DNA of 64,000 nucleotides from Cytobacillus citreus (GTDB lineage: Bacteria; Bacillota; Bacilli; Bacillales; Cytobacillaceae), in NCBI RefSeq assembly GCF_018343665.1, contig NZ_JAGYPM010000003.1:62001-126000 (forward strand), written 5' to 3'. A program made the translations under genes and the position numbers. Shown piece by piece: positions 1-8,366 of this stretch (its first letter is position 1; each line of letters starts with the position of its first letter). Below the pieces are notes generated by a model. It worked only from the letters and a program-made list of their open reading frames with translations, did not search any database and was not told where the DNA came from.

Positions 1-44
1 AATAGATGAGCCTCTATACAACTGCTCGAAAGGAGGATATCTCT

Positions 45-536
45 ATGTTTCCCTGGAATCTTTTTCCGTTTCATAAAGATATGAAAGATATGAAAAATTT
101 AAAGGCCCAGATGAAGCCAGAAGAGGTTGACAAATATGTCAAAGATATTATGAATCAAGTGTTTCCTCAGCAAATGCAAAAGATGCAGGGAATGATGAAT
201 CCACAAAGCTTTATGCCTGACTTTAATAACGATACAACGGAAACTCCCAAGGATTCTTCTCTTTCTTCATCCGTTTTTGAAACCCATAATCATGTTTTTA
301 TAAGATTGGCAATCAAAGAAGATAAATGGCTGAAGGACATGAGAATTTATCATACATCCAATCAATTGATCATAGAAAATATACCTGAAAAAGATGATAA
401 ACACTCGATTATCCTCCCTGCTATCGTGAAAAAAAAAGGTGCTACCGCATATTATAAGGACGGCATGCTTGAAATTAAAATTCAGAAAAACATCGATATG
501 CAATACTCGCAAATAGACGTTTCAGAAATTCTTTAA
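45..536 (+). CDS. Hsp20/alpha-crystallin-like small protein (possibly spore-associated)
   Basis: 163 aa. The ATG at 45 follows AAAGGAGG (29-36) at ideal spacing, so the longer frame starting at 6 is rejected. The N-terminal third is Met/Gln/Lys-rich, with a charged helix (residues about 15-55). The C-terminal 90 residues look like a small-heat-shock beta-sandwich: alternating hydrophobic strands, a short loop and an Ile-rich end. Proteins of this shape in Bacillus are annotated as Hsp20-like spore coat or germination proteins (GerT type), but I cannot separate these from the sequence alone. It is monocistronic and followed at once by two tandem copies of a dispersed element whose first hairpin could act as its terminator. 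Confidence 0.7.
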   Translation: MFPWNLFPFHKDMKDMKNLKAQMKPEEVDKYVKDIMNQVFPQQMQKMQGMMNPQSFMPDFNNDTTETPKDSSLSSSVFETHNHVFIRLAIKEDKWLKDMRIYHTSNQLIIENIPEKDDKHSIILPAIVKKKGATAYYKDGMLEIKIQKNIDMQYSQIDVSEIL

Positions 537-543
537 AATGAAT

Positions 544-680
544 ATTAGAAAAACTTGGCGTTCGCCAAGTCCTTTTTGGTGAATGCCTTAGTTTTTCTTA
601 TGCGATCTTATTAGCAGATATTTTATTGAAAACATACTTTACTTTAATACGTTAAAAAAACTTAAACTTTCCTATTAGCT
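544..680 (+). repeat. Dispersed ~135-bp element R1, copy 1
   Basis: Starts ATTAGAAAAACTTGGCG and ends in a CTTAAACTTTCCTATTAGC-like segment. It begins with a perfect 7-bp hairpin (ACTTGGC-GTTC-GCCAAGT) followed by CCTTTTT. Further copies lie at 681, 11575, 30768, 40905 (inverted), 52525 and 56392. This copy sits head-to-tail with copy 2. Confidence 0.9.
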
Positions 681-814
681 TAGAAAAACTTGGCGTTCGC
701 CAAGTCCTTTTTGGCGAATGCCTTAGTTTTTCTTATGCAATCTTATTAGCAGATATTTAATTGAAAACACCCTTTACTTTAGTACGTTAATAAACTTAAA
801 CTTCCCTATTAGCC
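681..814 (+). repeat. Dispersed element R1, copy 2 (tandem with copy 1)
   Basis: Nearly identical to copy 1. The conserved parts are the hairpin ACTTGGC-GTTC-GCCAAGT, TTGGCGAATGCC, TTAGCAGATATTTAATTGAAAAC and TTAGTACGTTAATAAACTTAAAC. The shared ATTAG at the junction suggests tandem duplication or insertion at the element end. Confidence 0.9.
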
Positions 815-815
815 T

Positions 816-853
816 AAAAAAGAGCAGCTCAATTATTTGAGCCTGCTCTTTTT
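816..853 (-). terminator. Intrinsic terminator of the CAP-domain gene
   Basis: Imperfect inverted repeat AAAAAGAGCAG..CTCAA / TTGAG..CTGCTCTTTTT just downstream of the gene ending at 871. Read on the minus strand it ends in a T-run. Confidence 0.8.
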
Positions 854-870
854 GAAGATCATTTAAATTA

Positions 871-1611
871 TTATTTTCCAATAAATTGTTGTGTCCAGTA
901 GTTTCCTTCAGCTACATAACCAACACCGATATGTGTAAAGCTTGGATTTAAGATGTTCTTGCGGTGTCCATCACTGTTCATCCATGCATTTACTACTTCT
1001 TCTGGTGTACGTTGACCCATAGCGATGTTTTCACCAGCTGAACTGTATGAGATGCCAAATTGCTTCATCATATCGAATGGTGAACCGTAAGTTGGGCTAT
1101 TATGGTCAAAATAACCTTTTGTTTTCATATCCATTGACTTTGTGCGTGCTACTTTGCTTAAGTTTACATCAAGCTGTAATGCTGGCAAGCCATTTTTAGC
1201 ACGTTCTTGGTTTGTTAAATCCACTACCTTTTGCTCATAAGCACTTACTGATGATGAAGCAGGTGTTGATGGCTTTTGCTCTACTGGCTTTTGTGCTGGT
1301 TGCTGTTGTACTGGCTTTTGTGCTGGTTGTTGTTGAGCTGGTTGTTGTTGTACTGGCTTTTGTTGTACAGGATTTTGAGCTTGCTGCTGTTTATTTATTT
1401 GGTCAAAGTTCCATTGAACGTTTGAATTATTCATATGTTTTTGAAGAATGCTATTAATTTGATCAAGATTAATATTAGTAGGTTGAGAGTTAAATCCTTT
1501 TGCTTGTTGCGGTGTTGGACAATTTGATGCTGCGTCTGCCTTATTCACCACTGGATTAGAAACCAATAAAGCTGCTGCAGCTGCGACTGAAAATAACATT
1601 TTTTTATTCAT
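871..1611 (-). CDS. Secreted CAP/SCP-domain protein (YkwD-like)
   Basis: 246 aa. A signal peptide (residues 1-28: MNKK, Ala-rich core, then ADAAS) is followed by an Asn/Gln-rich segment. A low-complexity spacer (about 80-118) contains repeated PVQQ/PAQK motifs. The C-terminal CAP domain (about 122-246) shows ERAKNGLPAL, the HNSP-type His, GENIA and the terminal HIGVGYV...WTQQF motif. Homologues are extracellular proteins of unknown enzymatic function in Bacillus; some bind or act on the cell surface. The SD GGGGAGG lies upstream of the ATG, and a terminator follows. The Q/P spacer is repetitive at DNA level and likely varies in length between strains. Confidence 0.9.
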   Translation of the reverse strand: MNKKMLFSVAAAAALLVSNPVVNKADAASNCPTPQQAKGFNSQPTNINLDQINSILQKHMNNSNVQWNFDQINKQQQAQNPVQQKPVQQQPAQQQPAQKPVQQQPAQKPVEQKPSTPASSSVSAYEQKVVDLTNQERAKNGLPALQLDVNLSKVARTKSMDMKTKGYFDHNSPTYGSPFDMMKQFGISYSSAGENIAMGQRTPEEVVNAWMNSDGHRKNILNPSFTHIGVGYVAEGNYWTQQFIGK

Positions 1612-1990
1612 GTATTAAATCCTCCCCGATGTCGAATAATTTTTGTGTTGTTTAACTTGCACAATCATCATAACACATGGTTTTCGTAATAAAATCGGAA
1701 GGATTTAACAAAATGATAGATTCAAAGTCACAATTAGAAGAGTAGAAGAATGAAAAAAGTATTTTTCTATTAGAAACCGTTACAAATATGGATTTTTAAT
1801 GGAATTGACTGGATAAGAATGACATGGTTGTATAAACCTCGTTTGGAAATTGGATTAGTTAATTTCCATTATTAAACTAGAAAATCAATGTTGACAGGAT
1901 TTAAAATCAAAGACTCGTTTTACTTTTATTACGAAGATGTTACATGTGTAAAGGTTTAAAGAATATGATTCACTATGGGGTTTACATTAG
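1612..1990. other. Intergenic region without a recognisable gene
   Basis: About 380 bases between the CAP gene and the kinase terminator. It holds the upstream region of the CAP gene. I see no ORF with a ribosome binding site, no RNA gene and no copy of the repeat families. Confidence 0.5.
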
Positions 1991-2015
1991 AAAAAGCAGC
2001 AACTCGCTGCTTTTT
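1991..2015 (-). terminator. Terminator of the lipoprotein/two-component operon
   Basis: AAAAAGCAGC-AACTC-GCTGCTTTTT, a perfect 10-bp stem with T-run, 35 nt past the kinase stop codon. Confidence 0.85.
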
Positions 2016-2049
2016 CTTAATATACGCTATGATTTTTTTTCAGTTCGCT

Positions 2050-3447
2050 CTATTCCATAATAACTGGAAGTTCTATTTTTACAGTTGTACCTTTACCTAA
2101 TTTGCTTTTAATTGTCAAAGTACCGTTATGAAGATTTACAAGCTTTTCTGCAATAGCCAGACCCAAACCTGTACCCCCATCATTTCTCGTTCTTCCCTTA
2201 TTAACTCGAAAGAATCTTTGTTTAATTTTGCCCAGATCTTCTTCTGGAATTCCTATACCGGAATCTGTTATTTCAATACAGCAGCCTTCATTCACTTTGT
2301 AAAGCTTTAGAGATATTTCTCCTTCATTCGTATAACGGATAGAATTATCCATAATATTTTGGATAATTTGCTCTATTCGACCTTCATCACCATTAATAAT
2401 AATGTCTGGATCTAAATGAAGTTGAAGCTTTAAGTTCTTTTCTCTCATTATAGGCACATACTTTTGCAAGGAATCTTCAATAAGCTGAGCAAGAGGTAGT
2501 GGTATTTTTTCGAGTTTATATTCATCCGAATCTAATTTTGAAAGATCTAGCAAATCTCCTACAAGCCTTTCCATCCTTACCGCTTCTCGATGAATTAAAC
2601 TTAAATACCGATTGCTCTCTTCCTTTTTTACAATACCAGAAATTAATGCCTCACTATATCCTTTGACATAGCTTATAGGAGTTCTCAGCTCATGCGATAC
2701 ATTTGCAAGAAAGTCTTTTTTACGATCATCCTCCTCTTGTATGGAGGTTGCCATGTGATTAAAGGCATTGGCTAACTGGCCAATTTCATCTGTTGAAGCA
2801 TTATTTAATTTGATTGAGTAGTCTCCTCTTGAAACACTTTCAGCAGCTTTTTTCATTTCAATCAATGGTTTTGTCAGCCTGCGAACAAGATATGTTCCAA
2901 AGAATAGAGCAATTATTAAAAAGAGAAAAGCAGCAATCATCCATAAATATGCAAAATCGGTTGTCACTTCTGAAATTTTTGCTAAAGGCAAATATAAATA
3001 AATGATTCCTTCCAGCCTGCTTTCATCCAATAGCGGGAAAACCACAGCCATTATTTTTCGATCAAATCGTTCTTCATACCCGATCTTTTGAACTGGATTT
3101 CCATTAAGTAATTCTTCTCTTTCAGCTCCATTGATTAGTGATTCATAGTCAATTTCGAATGGCAGGCAAGCACTTAACTCTCGAGGGTTGCTGACAATAA
3201 AAATTTCCGATTCAGATTTTGTGCTATACCATTCGATTTTATCCTTTAACTCCTGCGATAATGGTCCTCCTTCATATTCGCTCGCTAGCCTGGCTCCTTC
3301 TTCAACTAATGCAGCCTCAACATTTTTAACATATAGTTTTTCATAAAAAAGATAAGATAAAAAGTATGAATACAAAATGGTAATGACGATTGCCGCTGTT
3401 ATTGTGAGCCACAGCTTTTTAGTCAGACTATCCGTAATAAAACTCAT
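2050..3447 (-). CDS. Membrane sensor histidine kinase
   Basis: 465 aa. TM1 is at about 12-35, an extracytoplasmic sensor of about 125 residues follows, and TM2 is at about 165-187. Then come a HAMP linker (about 185-240), HisKA with phospho-acceptor His252 in SHELRTPISY, and HATPase with N box (NIMDNSIRY), G1 (DSGIGIPEED) and G2 (GGTGLGLAIAEKL). It should phosphorylate the regulator encoded just upstream, whose stop overlaps this start by 4 nt. It is the last gene of a three-gene unit lipoprotein-regulator-kinase. The signal is unknown; the co-encoded lipoprotein may take part in sensing. The sequence does not identify it as PhoR, YkoH or any other specific kinase. Confidence 0.92.
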   Translation of the reverse strand: MSFITDSLTKKLWLTITAAIVITILYSYFLSYLFYEKLYVKNVEAALVEEGARLASEYEGGPLSQELKDKIEWYSTKSESEIFIVSNPRELSACLPFEIDYESLINGAEREELLNGNPVQKIGYEERFDRKIMAVVFPLLDESRLEGIIYLYLPLAKISEVTTDFAYLWMIAAFLFLIIALFFGTYLVRRLTKPLIEMKKAAESVSRGDYSIKLNNASTDEIGQLANAFNHMATSIQEEDDRKKDFLANVSHELRTPISYVKGYSEALISGIVKKEESNRYLSLIHREAVRMERLVGDLLDLSKLDSDEYKLEKIPLPLAQLIEDSLQKYVPIMREKNLKLQLHLDPDIIINGDEGRIEQIIQNIMDNSIRYTNEGEISLKLYKVNEGCCIEITDSGIGIPEEDLGKIKQRFFRVNKGRTRNDGGTGLGLAIAEKLVNLHNGTLTIKSKLGKGTTVKIELPVIME

Positions 3448-4121
3448 TCTGCTGGGACCTCAAATTTATAGCCAATTCCCCATACTGTTTGTATATAGTC
3501 GCCAACTCCAAGCTTCATTCTTAACGTCTTTATATGTGTATCCACTGTCCGCAGGCTTCCGATATAATCGACACCCCATACGTGATCAAGCAGCTGTTCC
3601 CTGCTCAAAGCTTGCGATTGATGGTCTACAAAAAATATTAAAAGTTCAAACTCTTTTAGTGTCAAAGAAATACTTTTCCCATCAACTGTTACACTTCTCG
3701 CTAATCGATCAATAATCATTTTTCCAATATGTAAATGGGACTCACTTTTTATTACGCCTGTCCTTCTTAAAACAGCTTGAATTCTAGCGATTAGCTCCCC
3801 GGGACTAAAGGGCTTTACAATGTAATCATCCCCACCGAGCTGCAGTCCCTTCACCTTATCCCACTCTTCTCCTTTGGCAGATAAAAAGATGACAGGGATA
3901 TCATATTTCGTTCGAATTCTTGAACATACTTGGAATCCATCCTCTTCCGGCATCATAATGTCAAGAATAATTAAGTTAATGGATGTACGATTAATTAATT
4001 CATACCCTTCCTTGCCACTAGCTGCTGTAAAACAGTGAAAACCAGAATTTTCAAGATACATTTCAACTAGATGCCTCATGTCTTCCTCATCATCTATTAT
4101 TAAAATGTTTAACTGATCCAT
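3444..4121 (-). CDS. OmpR/PhoB-family response regulator
   Basis: 225 aa. The receiver domain (1-118) has acidic residues Asp10/Asp11, phospho-acceptor Asp54 (LIILDIMMPEEDG), Ser81 and Lys103 (IVKPF). The C-terminal winged helix (about 128-222) ends TVWGIGYKF, the OmpR/PhoB signature. The start codon overlaps the stop of the upstream lipoprotein gene (TAATG) and the stop overlaps the kinase start, so the three genes are translationally coupled. DNA targets cannot be inferred. Confidence 0.93.
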   Translation of the reverse strand: MDQLNILIIDDEEDMRHLVEMYLENSGFHCFTAASGKEGYELINRTSINLIILDIMMPEEDGFQVCSRIRTKYDIPVIFLSAKGEEWDKVKGLQLGGDDYIVKPFSPGELIARIQAVLRRTGVIKSESHLHIGKMIIDRLARSVTVDGKSISLTLKEFELLIFFVDHQSQALSREQLLDHVWGVDYIGSLRTVDTHIKTLRMKLGVGDYIQTVWGIGYKFEVPAE

Positions 4122-5098
4122 TATTTTCTCTCCCTTAACACTATTTGAAAAGGACCTTTTCCAACAGGAATTGTTTTAATTATATTCAGATTATCTGGGT
4201 CAACAAAATGAACATCATTACTGTCATAACCAGCTATCATTATATTCCTATTTGTGAACACCATTTCAAATGGGTTAGCACCAACAATCATGGAGTCTAA
4301 CACTACACCATCTTCATTGAGCTTGTAAAGCTTACTGGAACCATGACTCAACACAAAAACATTTTTATTTGATCCTAAAAAATTGACAGGCATTGACGGT
4401 GCAGGGATATTATATTTAAAATCTCCTGTTACGGAGTCATAAACATGAATGTCCGTTTCGACTTCTTCTCCCGCTCCATGACCACCTATCCAAAGTTCAT
4501 TTTTGTCTTCATTCAGCCATGCACCAGCAGCGGATGGGTGGATAGGAAAACTAGTCATTTTTTCTTTTTTGATTAAATCAATGACTGTAAGCTTTTCTTT
4601 ATTAAAGCTAAGTACATAAAGAATTTTGCTCTTTTCCGATTCCAAAATCGTAAGAGGATTAAGCTCTGTACTTATTTGAATAGCTTCTTCTCCATTTAAA
4701 TCAAAAAAACGAATATTATTTAAATTCTGATCCACGAAAGCAATTTGTGAAGTCGTTTGAAGATACTTTCCATTTACTATCCCTTTACCTGTATTCCAGC
4801 TTCCTACTGCTTGTCCAGATTTTAAAGAATATAAGTCAGCAGTTTCTACCTGCTTACCGTATAGGATAATCGTATCATTATCTGGCAATATAACAGCACC
4901 AGTATAGGGTTTTTCAAGCTTCCAATCCGCAATTTTTTCCATACTATCCAAATTAATGAATGAAACGGACATGTCCTTAATATTGACTGTAGCCGCAATG
5001 GAAATATCCTCTGGAATGGACGGGTATCGAGGATTGGAACAAGAAGACAGAAAAACTCCTGCAATAATAATGAAAAGAATTCTCTTTAAATAGTGCAC
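4121..5098 (-). CDS. Lipoprotein with YVTN/YncE-like beta-propeller repeats
   Basis: 325 aa. The lipoprotein signal is MHYLKRILFIIIAGVFLSSC with the lipidated Cys20. The mature part is built of repeated blade-like units (about 35-320) such as PYTGAVILPDNDTIILYGK, NKNELWIGGHG and NRNIMIAGYDSNDVHFVDPDNL, resembling 40-residue YVTN propellers. It should sit on the outer face of the membrane. As first gene of the operon with a two-component system, it may bind the ligand or modulate the kinase; that is inference from context only. Confidence 0.82.
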   Translation of the reverse strand: MHYLKRILFIIIAGVFLSSCSNPRYPSIPEDISIAATVNIKDMSVSFINLDSMEKIADWKLEKPYTGAVILPDNDTIILYGKQVETADLYSLKSGQAVGSWNTGKGIVNGKYLQTTSQIAFVDQNLNNIRFFDLNGEEAIQISTELNPLTILESEKSKILYVLSFNKEKLTVIDLIKKEKMTSFPIHPSAAGAWLNEDKNELWIGGHGAGEEVETDIHVYDSVTGDFKYNIPAPSMPVNFLGSNKNVFVLSHGSSKLYKLNEDGVVLDSMIVGANPFEMVFTNRNIMIAGYDSNDVHFVDPDNLNIIKTIPVGKGPFQIVLRERK

Positions 5099-5166
5099 GT
5101 TTTTCTCCTCAACAATCTTTTTTTTCGTTATTATACCTCTTATATGTGATTAAACTATGAAGTCGA

Positions 5167-5448
5167 TTATGAACTTTTATATATATCCTTCATTTGCTCT
5201 ATATGTAATTGAATTAAAGAAATTTTGCTTCCTTCCGAAAAATTTGATTCCATGATGCGTTTTGTCGCGAGATAATATTTCTCAATTGAAGTTTTACGCA
5301 CTCTAGGATGCGTATTTTCATCCTTTAATTCTCTTCTTATTGCATCGATTAAACTGTTTTTTGCATCAAGGTCAGTAGAAAGAAGACGATTTTTCCAAAG
5401 TGAACGATATTCTTGTATTAAATACTCATAATTAATAACATTCTCCAT
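5167..5448 (-). CDS. Hypothetical protein, 93 aa, helical
   Basis: Not recognised. It is a charged, probably all-helical cytoplasmic protein (NYEYLIQEYRSLWKNRL...DAIRREL...IEKYYLATKRIMES). It is divergent from the zinc-ribbon gene at 5555, and both may be transcribed from the 5449-5554 gap. There is no signal peptide or membrane segment. Confidence 0.6.
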   Translation of the reverse strand: MENVINYEYLIQEYRSLWKNRLLSTDLDAKNSLIDAIRRELKDENTHPRVRKTSIEKYYLATKRIMESNFSEGSKISLIQLHIEQMKDIYKSS

Positions 5449-5554
5449 ATCAACTTGCCTTTCTTTTTTATATTTCTTGCTTATAAAACCATTTTTACAT
5501 AAATAAATTCAGATATGCAAAAAATATTTAAATAGAACAAGAAAGGAGCTTCAT

Positions 5555-5794
5555 ATGAGTACACCATACTGCTGTCCGAATTGTAAAACAAACAGAAGCA
5601 GGTTCAATATTATCAGGCAGGTTCCACAATCTGTTAAGCTGGATCCGCATTCAGGAGATATTATTGAGGAATATTCAAGCGAAAACTTAAGTCCTTTTCA
5701 TTTAGCATATAAAGGACCAGAGATCAAGGTTCAATGCGGTGCATGTGGATTAATTGAGGATGAAAGAACATTTATCAAATTTGGAGAAAGATAA
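5555..5794 (+). CDS. Zinc-ribbon protein, 79 aa
   Basis: The two cysteine knuckles CPNC (residues 8-11) and CGAC (about 61-64) are separated by about 50 residues containing [15 protein letters not shown]. They would form one zinc ribbon. The start is supported by AAAGGAG upstream. It resembles small nucleic-acid-binding or structural zinc-ribbon proteins found in Bacillus, but I cannot name it. It is monocistronic with a bidirectional terminator right behind. Confidence 0.75.
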   Translation: MSTPYCCPNCKTNRSRFNIIRQVPQSVKLDPHSGDIIEEYSSENLSPFHLAYKGPEIKVQCGACGLIEDERTFIKFGER

Positions 5795-5820
5795 AAAACT
5801 TGAGGCATCTCAAGTTTTTT
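5793..5820. terminator. Bidirectional terminator
   Basis: AAAAAACTTGAG-GCAT-CTCAAGTTTTTT, a perfect 12-bp stem shared by the convergent genes ending at 5794 and 5819. Confidence 0.9.
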
Positions 5821-6661
5821 ATTCTTTTTCAGTAATGAAGTGATTATCTTGTAAGAATCTTACACTATCAATTTTCCATGCGTCGGCATGTGAAAAGCGA
5901 ACTAAATATATTTTCCCTTTAAAATATTTTTTCCCTGAATTTTTCATTATTAATTCGATTTCTACAGGGATTTCCAAACTTAAATCTCCGATAAAATCCT
6001 CTGCAGGAAGAACTGGCATACGATTCAATTGAATGTTGTCTATTCTTTTCACATATTTTTTCCATTTTATTGTCTGTAATGAAAAGATCGATATTATTTT
6101 TGCATCCTGCTGTTTAATTCCAGCAATATATGCGCTTATCACTTCATATGGATTAGCACTTCCTGCATATTCCTCAAGCAAGCTCGCAGCCTTTAATATC
6201 ATTAATTTATGTGATAAATCCATAAAGTTAGTGCGATGAGTTGTACTTCCATAGAAATGAATACAAAAATGTCCGGGAAAATTATTTTCTAATGCCCCAG
6301 CACCATGCGGCATTCCATGCATGGAAGCTGCGATCCACTGGCCCTTATGTATCACAATGATCGCTCGGCGCTTCCAGCTCCATTCCCCACCATATATTTC
6401 CTTCATTATTTTTGTTTCTTTCGAATTTAAAGGCTGCACATCAGCATGATGACTTCCTGCTCGCCGCTGTACTTGAAATTTTTTACCAGTTTCAACATCC
6501 ATAACAGTAAATTTACTGTATTTTGGTAAAATCTTATTTACATTCTCCCATGGTATCATTTCAACCTGAATGCCAATTTGATCATTATTTGCTAAAGTAT
6601 TCGTGTTATTTACAAACAAACATAATAAGATACATACAATGACTGACTTCATTTTCTCCAC
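5819..6661 (-). CDS. Secreted protein with a His-rich GMPHG/HFCIHF domain, function unknown
   Basis: 280 aa with an N-terminal signal peptide (1-24, cleavage near NTLA). The central domain (about 35-165) holds striking conserved-looking motifs: RRAGSHHADVQPL, RRAIIVIHKGQW, GMPHGAGALENNFPGHFCIHFYGSTTH. I have seen such domains in secreted Firmicutes proteins but cannot assign a family name. The HADVQPL and HFCIHF...H motifs could be a metal or catalytic site. The C-terminal 100 residues look like a separate beta-rich domain (SLEIPVEIELIMKNSG). It is monocistronic and convergent with the zinc-ribbon gene. Confidence 0.72.
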   Translation of the reverse strand: MEKMKSVIVCILLCLFVNNTNTLANNDQIGIQVEMIPWENVNKILPKYSKFTVMDVETGKKFQVQRRAGSHHADVQPLNSKETKIMKEIYGGEWSWKRRAIIVIHKGQWIAASMHGMPHGAGALENNFPGHFCIHFYGSTTHRTNFMDLSHKLMILKAASLLEEYAGSANPYEVISAYIAGIKQQDAKIISIFSLQTIKWKKYVKRIDNIQLNRMPVLPAEDFIGDLSLEIPVEIELIMKNSGKKYFKGKIYLVRFSHADAWKIDSVRFLQDNHFITEKE

Positions 6662-6757
6662 TCAATTTCTAAAATAATTAGTTTGCTTCTAGAAGTTTTC
6701 CTAAAAAGCAGTTATTGTATTCATCTTAAAATATTCGTGTATTGATAATATAACGAT

Positions 6758-7681
6758 TTAATATGAATGCCCTTCTAATTTTTGAAGCTTACTTCCTACA
6801 GATTGCCAATCCATTTTTTCACCAATAAAAACTAAATTTAAAGGCATATTCATATTTTCTTGCAAAAAGAGTGGCATTCCATATGAATATTGGAAGAGGA
6901 AGGGATATTTTGAGGAAGTAAATTTTATATACCCCTTAATCCGATAAATTGTGTCTGGCAGGGCTCTTAGAAAAGCGTCAAATTCAGTTTGATTAACTGG
7001 ATTTTCGAATTTATAGACAAAAGTACTAAGTTTTAAATCCTTGAATACGTGACTGTTTCCTGATGCTTCCTTTTTATTTACTGAAATTTTCTTAACTATA
7101 TCCATTGGAACTTTTGCAAATGAAGTCAAGATAGCTGTTGCATGAGAATTAAGTGCCTGGATTTCGATGGTAAGTTTAGATTGTTCTCCATCAGTTAATA
7201 TGTCTGTTTTGTTTAACAAAATTAAATCCGCATGACGAACCTGTTCAATTAAAAGCTGCTGTACTTGAGGACTTAATGTTTTGCGGTTCAGCCAACGATT
7301 TCCATCAACAACGGAAATAATTCCTTTTACATTTAATTTATCTGCAAAAAGAGGAGATAAAACTGCGTCCAATACTTCAATTGGATGTGCTGCACCTGTT
7401 GCTTCGATATATATAACTTCAGGCTTCTCGTTCATGATCAATCCCTGAAGCTGAGCTTCTAATTTATCCTGAATCGAACAGCAAATACACCCATCAAGCA
7501 GCTCCTTTAAGGGCACATCTTCATCGACTGCATCAGAGTCTATAGATACTTTCCCAAGCTCATTCATCATGACTGCAACATTGCGATTTTGCTTCTTTTC
7601 CTCAATGAGAAGCTGCTTCAATAAAGTTGTTTTTCCGCTTCCTAAAAAACCTGCTAACACATATATTTCAGTTTTCTTCAT
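6758..7681 (-). CDS. COG0523 (CobW/YciC-like) GTP-dependent metal chaperone
   Basis: 307 aa. Walker A GFLGSGKTT (residues 12-20), the invariant metal-binding CxCC as GCICCS (about 65-69), Walker B-like VIYIEATG, and guanine specificity LLNKTDIL. The C-terminal CobW_C domain (about 215-300) is short. Family members insert or deliver Zn, Co or other metals to client proteins. The unusual partner is the gene upstream, overlapping by 14 nt, which may encode the client or an adaptor. No Zur-like palindrome is visible upstream, so zinc control is not supported. Confidence 0.88.
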   Translation of the reverse strand: MKKTEIYVLAGFLGSGKTTLLKQLLIEEKKQNRNVAVMMNELGKVSIDSDAVDEDVPLKELLDGCICCSIQDKLEAQLQGLIMNEKPEVIYIEATGAAHPIEVLDAVLSPLFADKLNVKGIISVVDGNRWLNRKTLSPQVQQLLIEQVRHADLILLNKTDILTDGEQSKLTIEIQALNSHATAILTSFAKVPMDIVKKISVNKKEASGNSHVFKDLKLSTFVYKFENPVNQTEFDAFLRALPDTIYRIKGYIKFTSSKYPFLFQYSYGMPLFLQENMNMPLNLVFIGEKMDWQSVGSKLQKLEGHSY

Positions 7682-8078
7682 TTATTTCTAACTCTCCCTT
7701 GTGATCTTCCCACATCTCTAAAATTATCCTTTTCATTTTTTTCTCAAGTGCTTGTATATTTAAATTAATTAAATATCCGACTGTATGGAACATCTCCTGT
7801 TTGCATTTCCATATTGGGATATATGCGTTAGGAAAATACACATTATCTTTTTCAACTCCTATTTCAATATACGACTCATAGCAAGTGTTATATATATCAA
7901 CTTTTGAGGCAGGCTTACCTTTTTTCTCACGAATCAGTTCAATGACAACTAATTCATTGATTCTAAGAAAATCGTCTTTATAAATTTGTTTCAGTCTATT
8001 TCCAAGAAGTTCACATTCAGCTTCAATGCTGGTTACCTCGTTTCGTATCTGATCATTCAGGTGAACAATTTGCTTCAA
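7668..8078 (-). CDS. Hypothetical protein co-translated with the COG0523 GTPase
   Basis: 136 aa from the TTG at 8078, which is correctly spaced behind GAGGTGA; the GTG at 8087 lies inside that SD and is rejected. Not recognised. It is a mostly helical N-terminus (IRNEVTSIEAECELLGNRLKQIY) followed by a strand-rich middle with two Cys (YNTCYE, IWKCKQ) and another helix. The 14-nt overlap with the GTPase gene strongly implies a functional partnership, possibly as metallation client. Confidence 0.65.
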   Translation of the reverse strand: MKQIVHLNDQIRNEVTSIEAECELLGNRLKQIYKDDFLRINELVVIELIREKKGKPASKVDIYNTCYESYIEIGVEKDNVYFPNAYIPIWKCKQEMFHTVGYLINLNIQALEKKMKRIILEMWEDHKGELEINEEN

Positions 8079-8347
8079 AAAAATCACCTCATTGCTATTT
8101 ATGTTCAGGAAGATTTATTTCACTACATTTCGTAGATTAACGAGTAGTAAGAGCCTCACGTCAAAATTCAGAGGAATCAGGAAGTATGAGGAGGAGACAA
8201 ACTGCTAGTAAAGGCATCACAAACGGAAGAAATCTTTAGGGAGGACGTGGTTCTGTGCGTAATTGATTCATCTAAAGACACATTTTATCTGATTTTATTA
8301 ATCCTTTCAAACAAAAGGAATAACAAATAAATGGATGTACAGAAAAA

Positions 8348-8365
8348 AAGCGGGCATACCCGCTT
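8348..8365 (-). terminator. Terminator of the LCP gene
   Basis: AAGCGGG-CATA-CCCGCTT followed on the minus strand by TTTTTTC. Confidence 0.85.
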
Positions 8366-8366
8366 A

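Noticed and set aside
1212..1457. 81-aa Val/Leu-rich plus-strand frame
   Set aside because: Antisense shadow of the Q/P-rich spacer of the CAP-domain gene.
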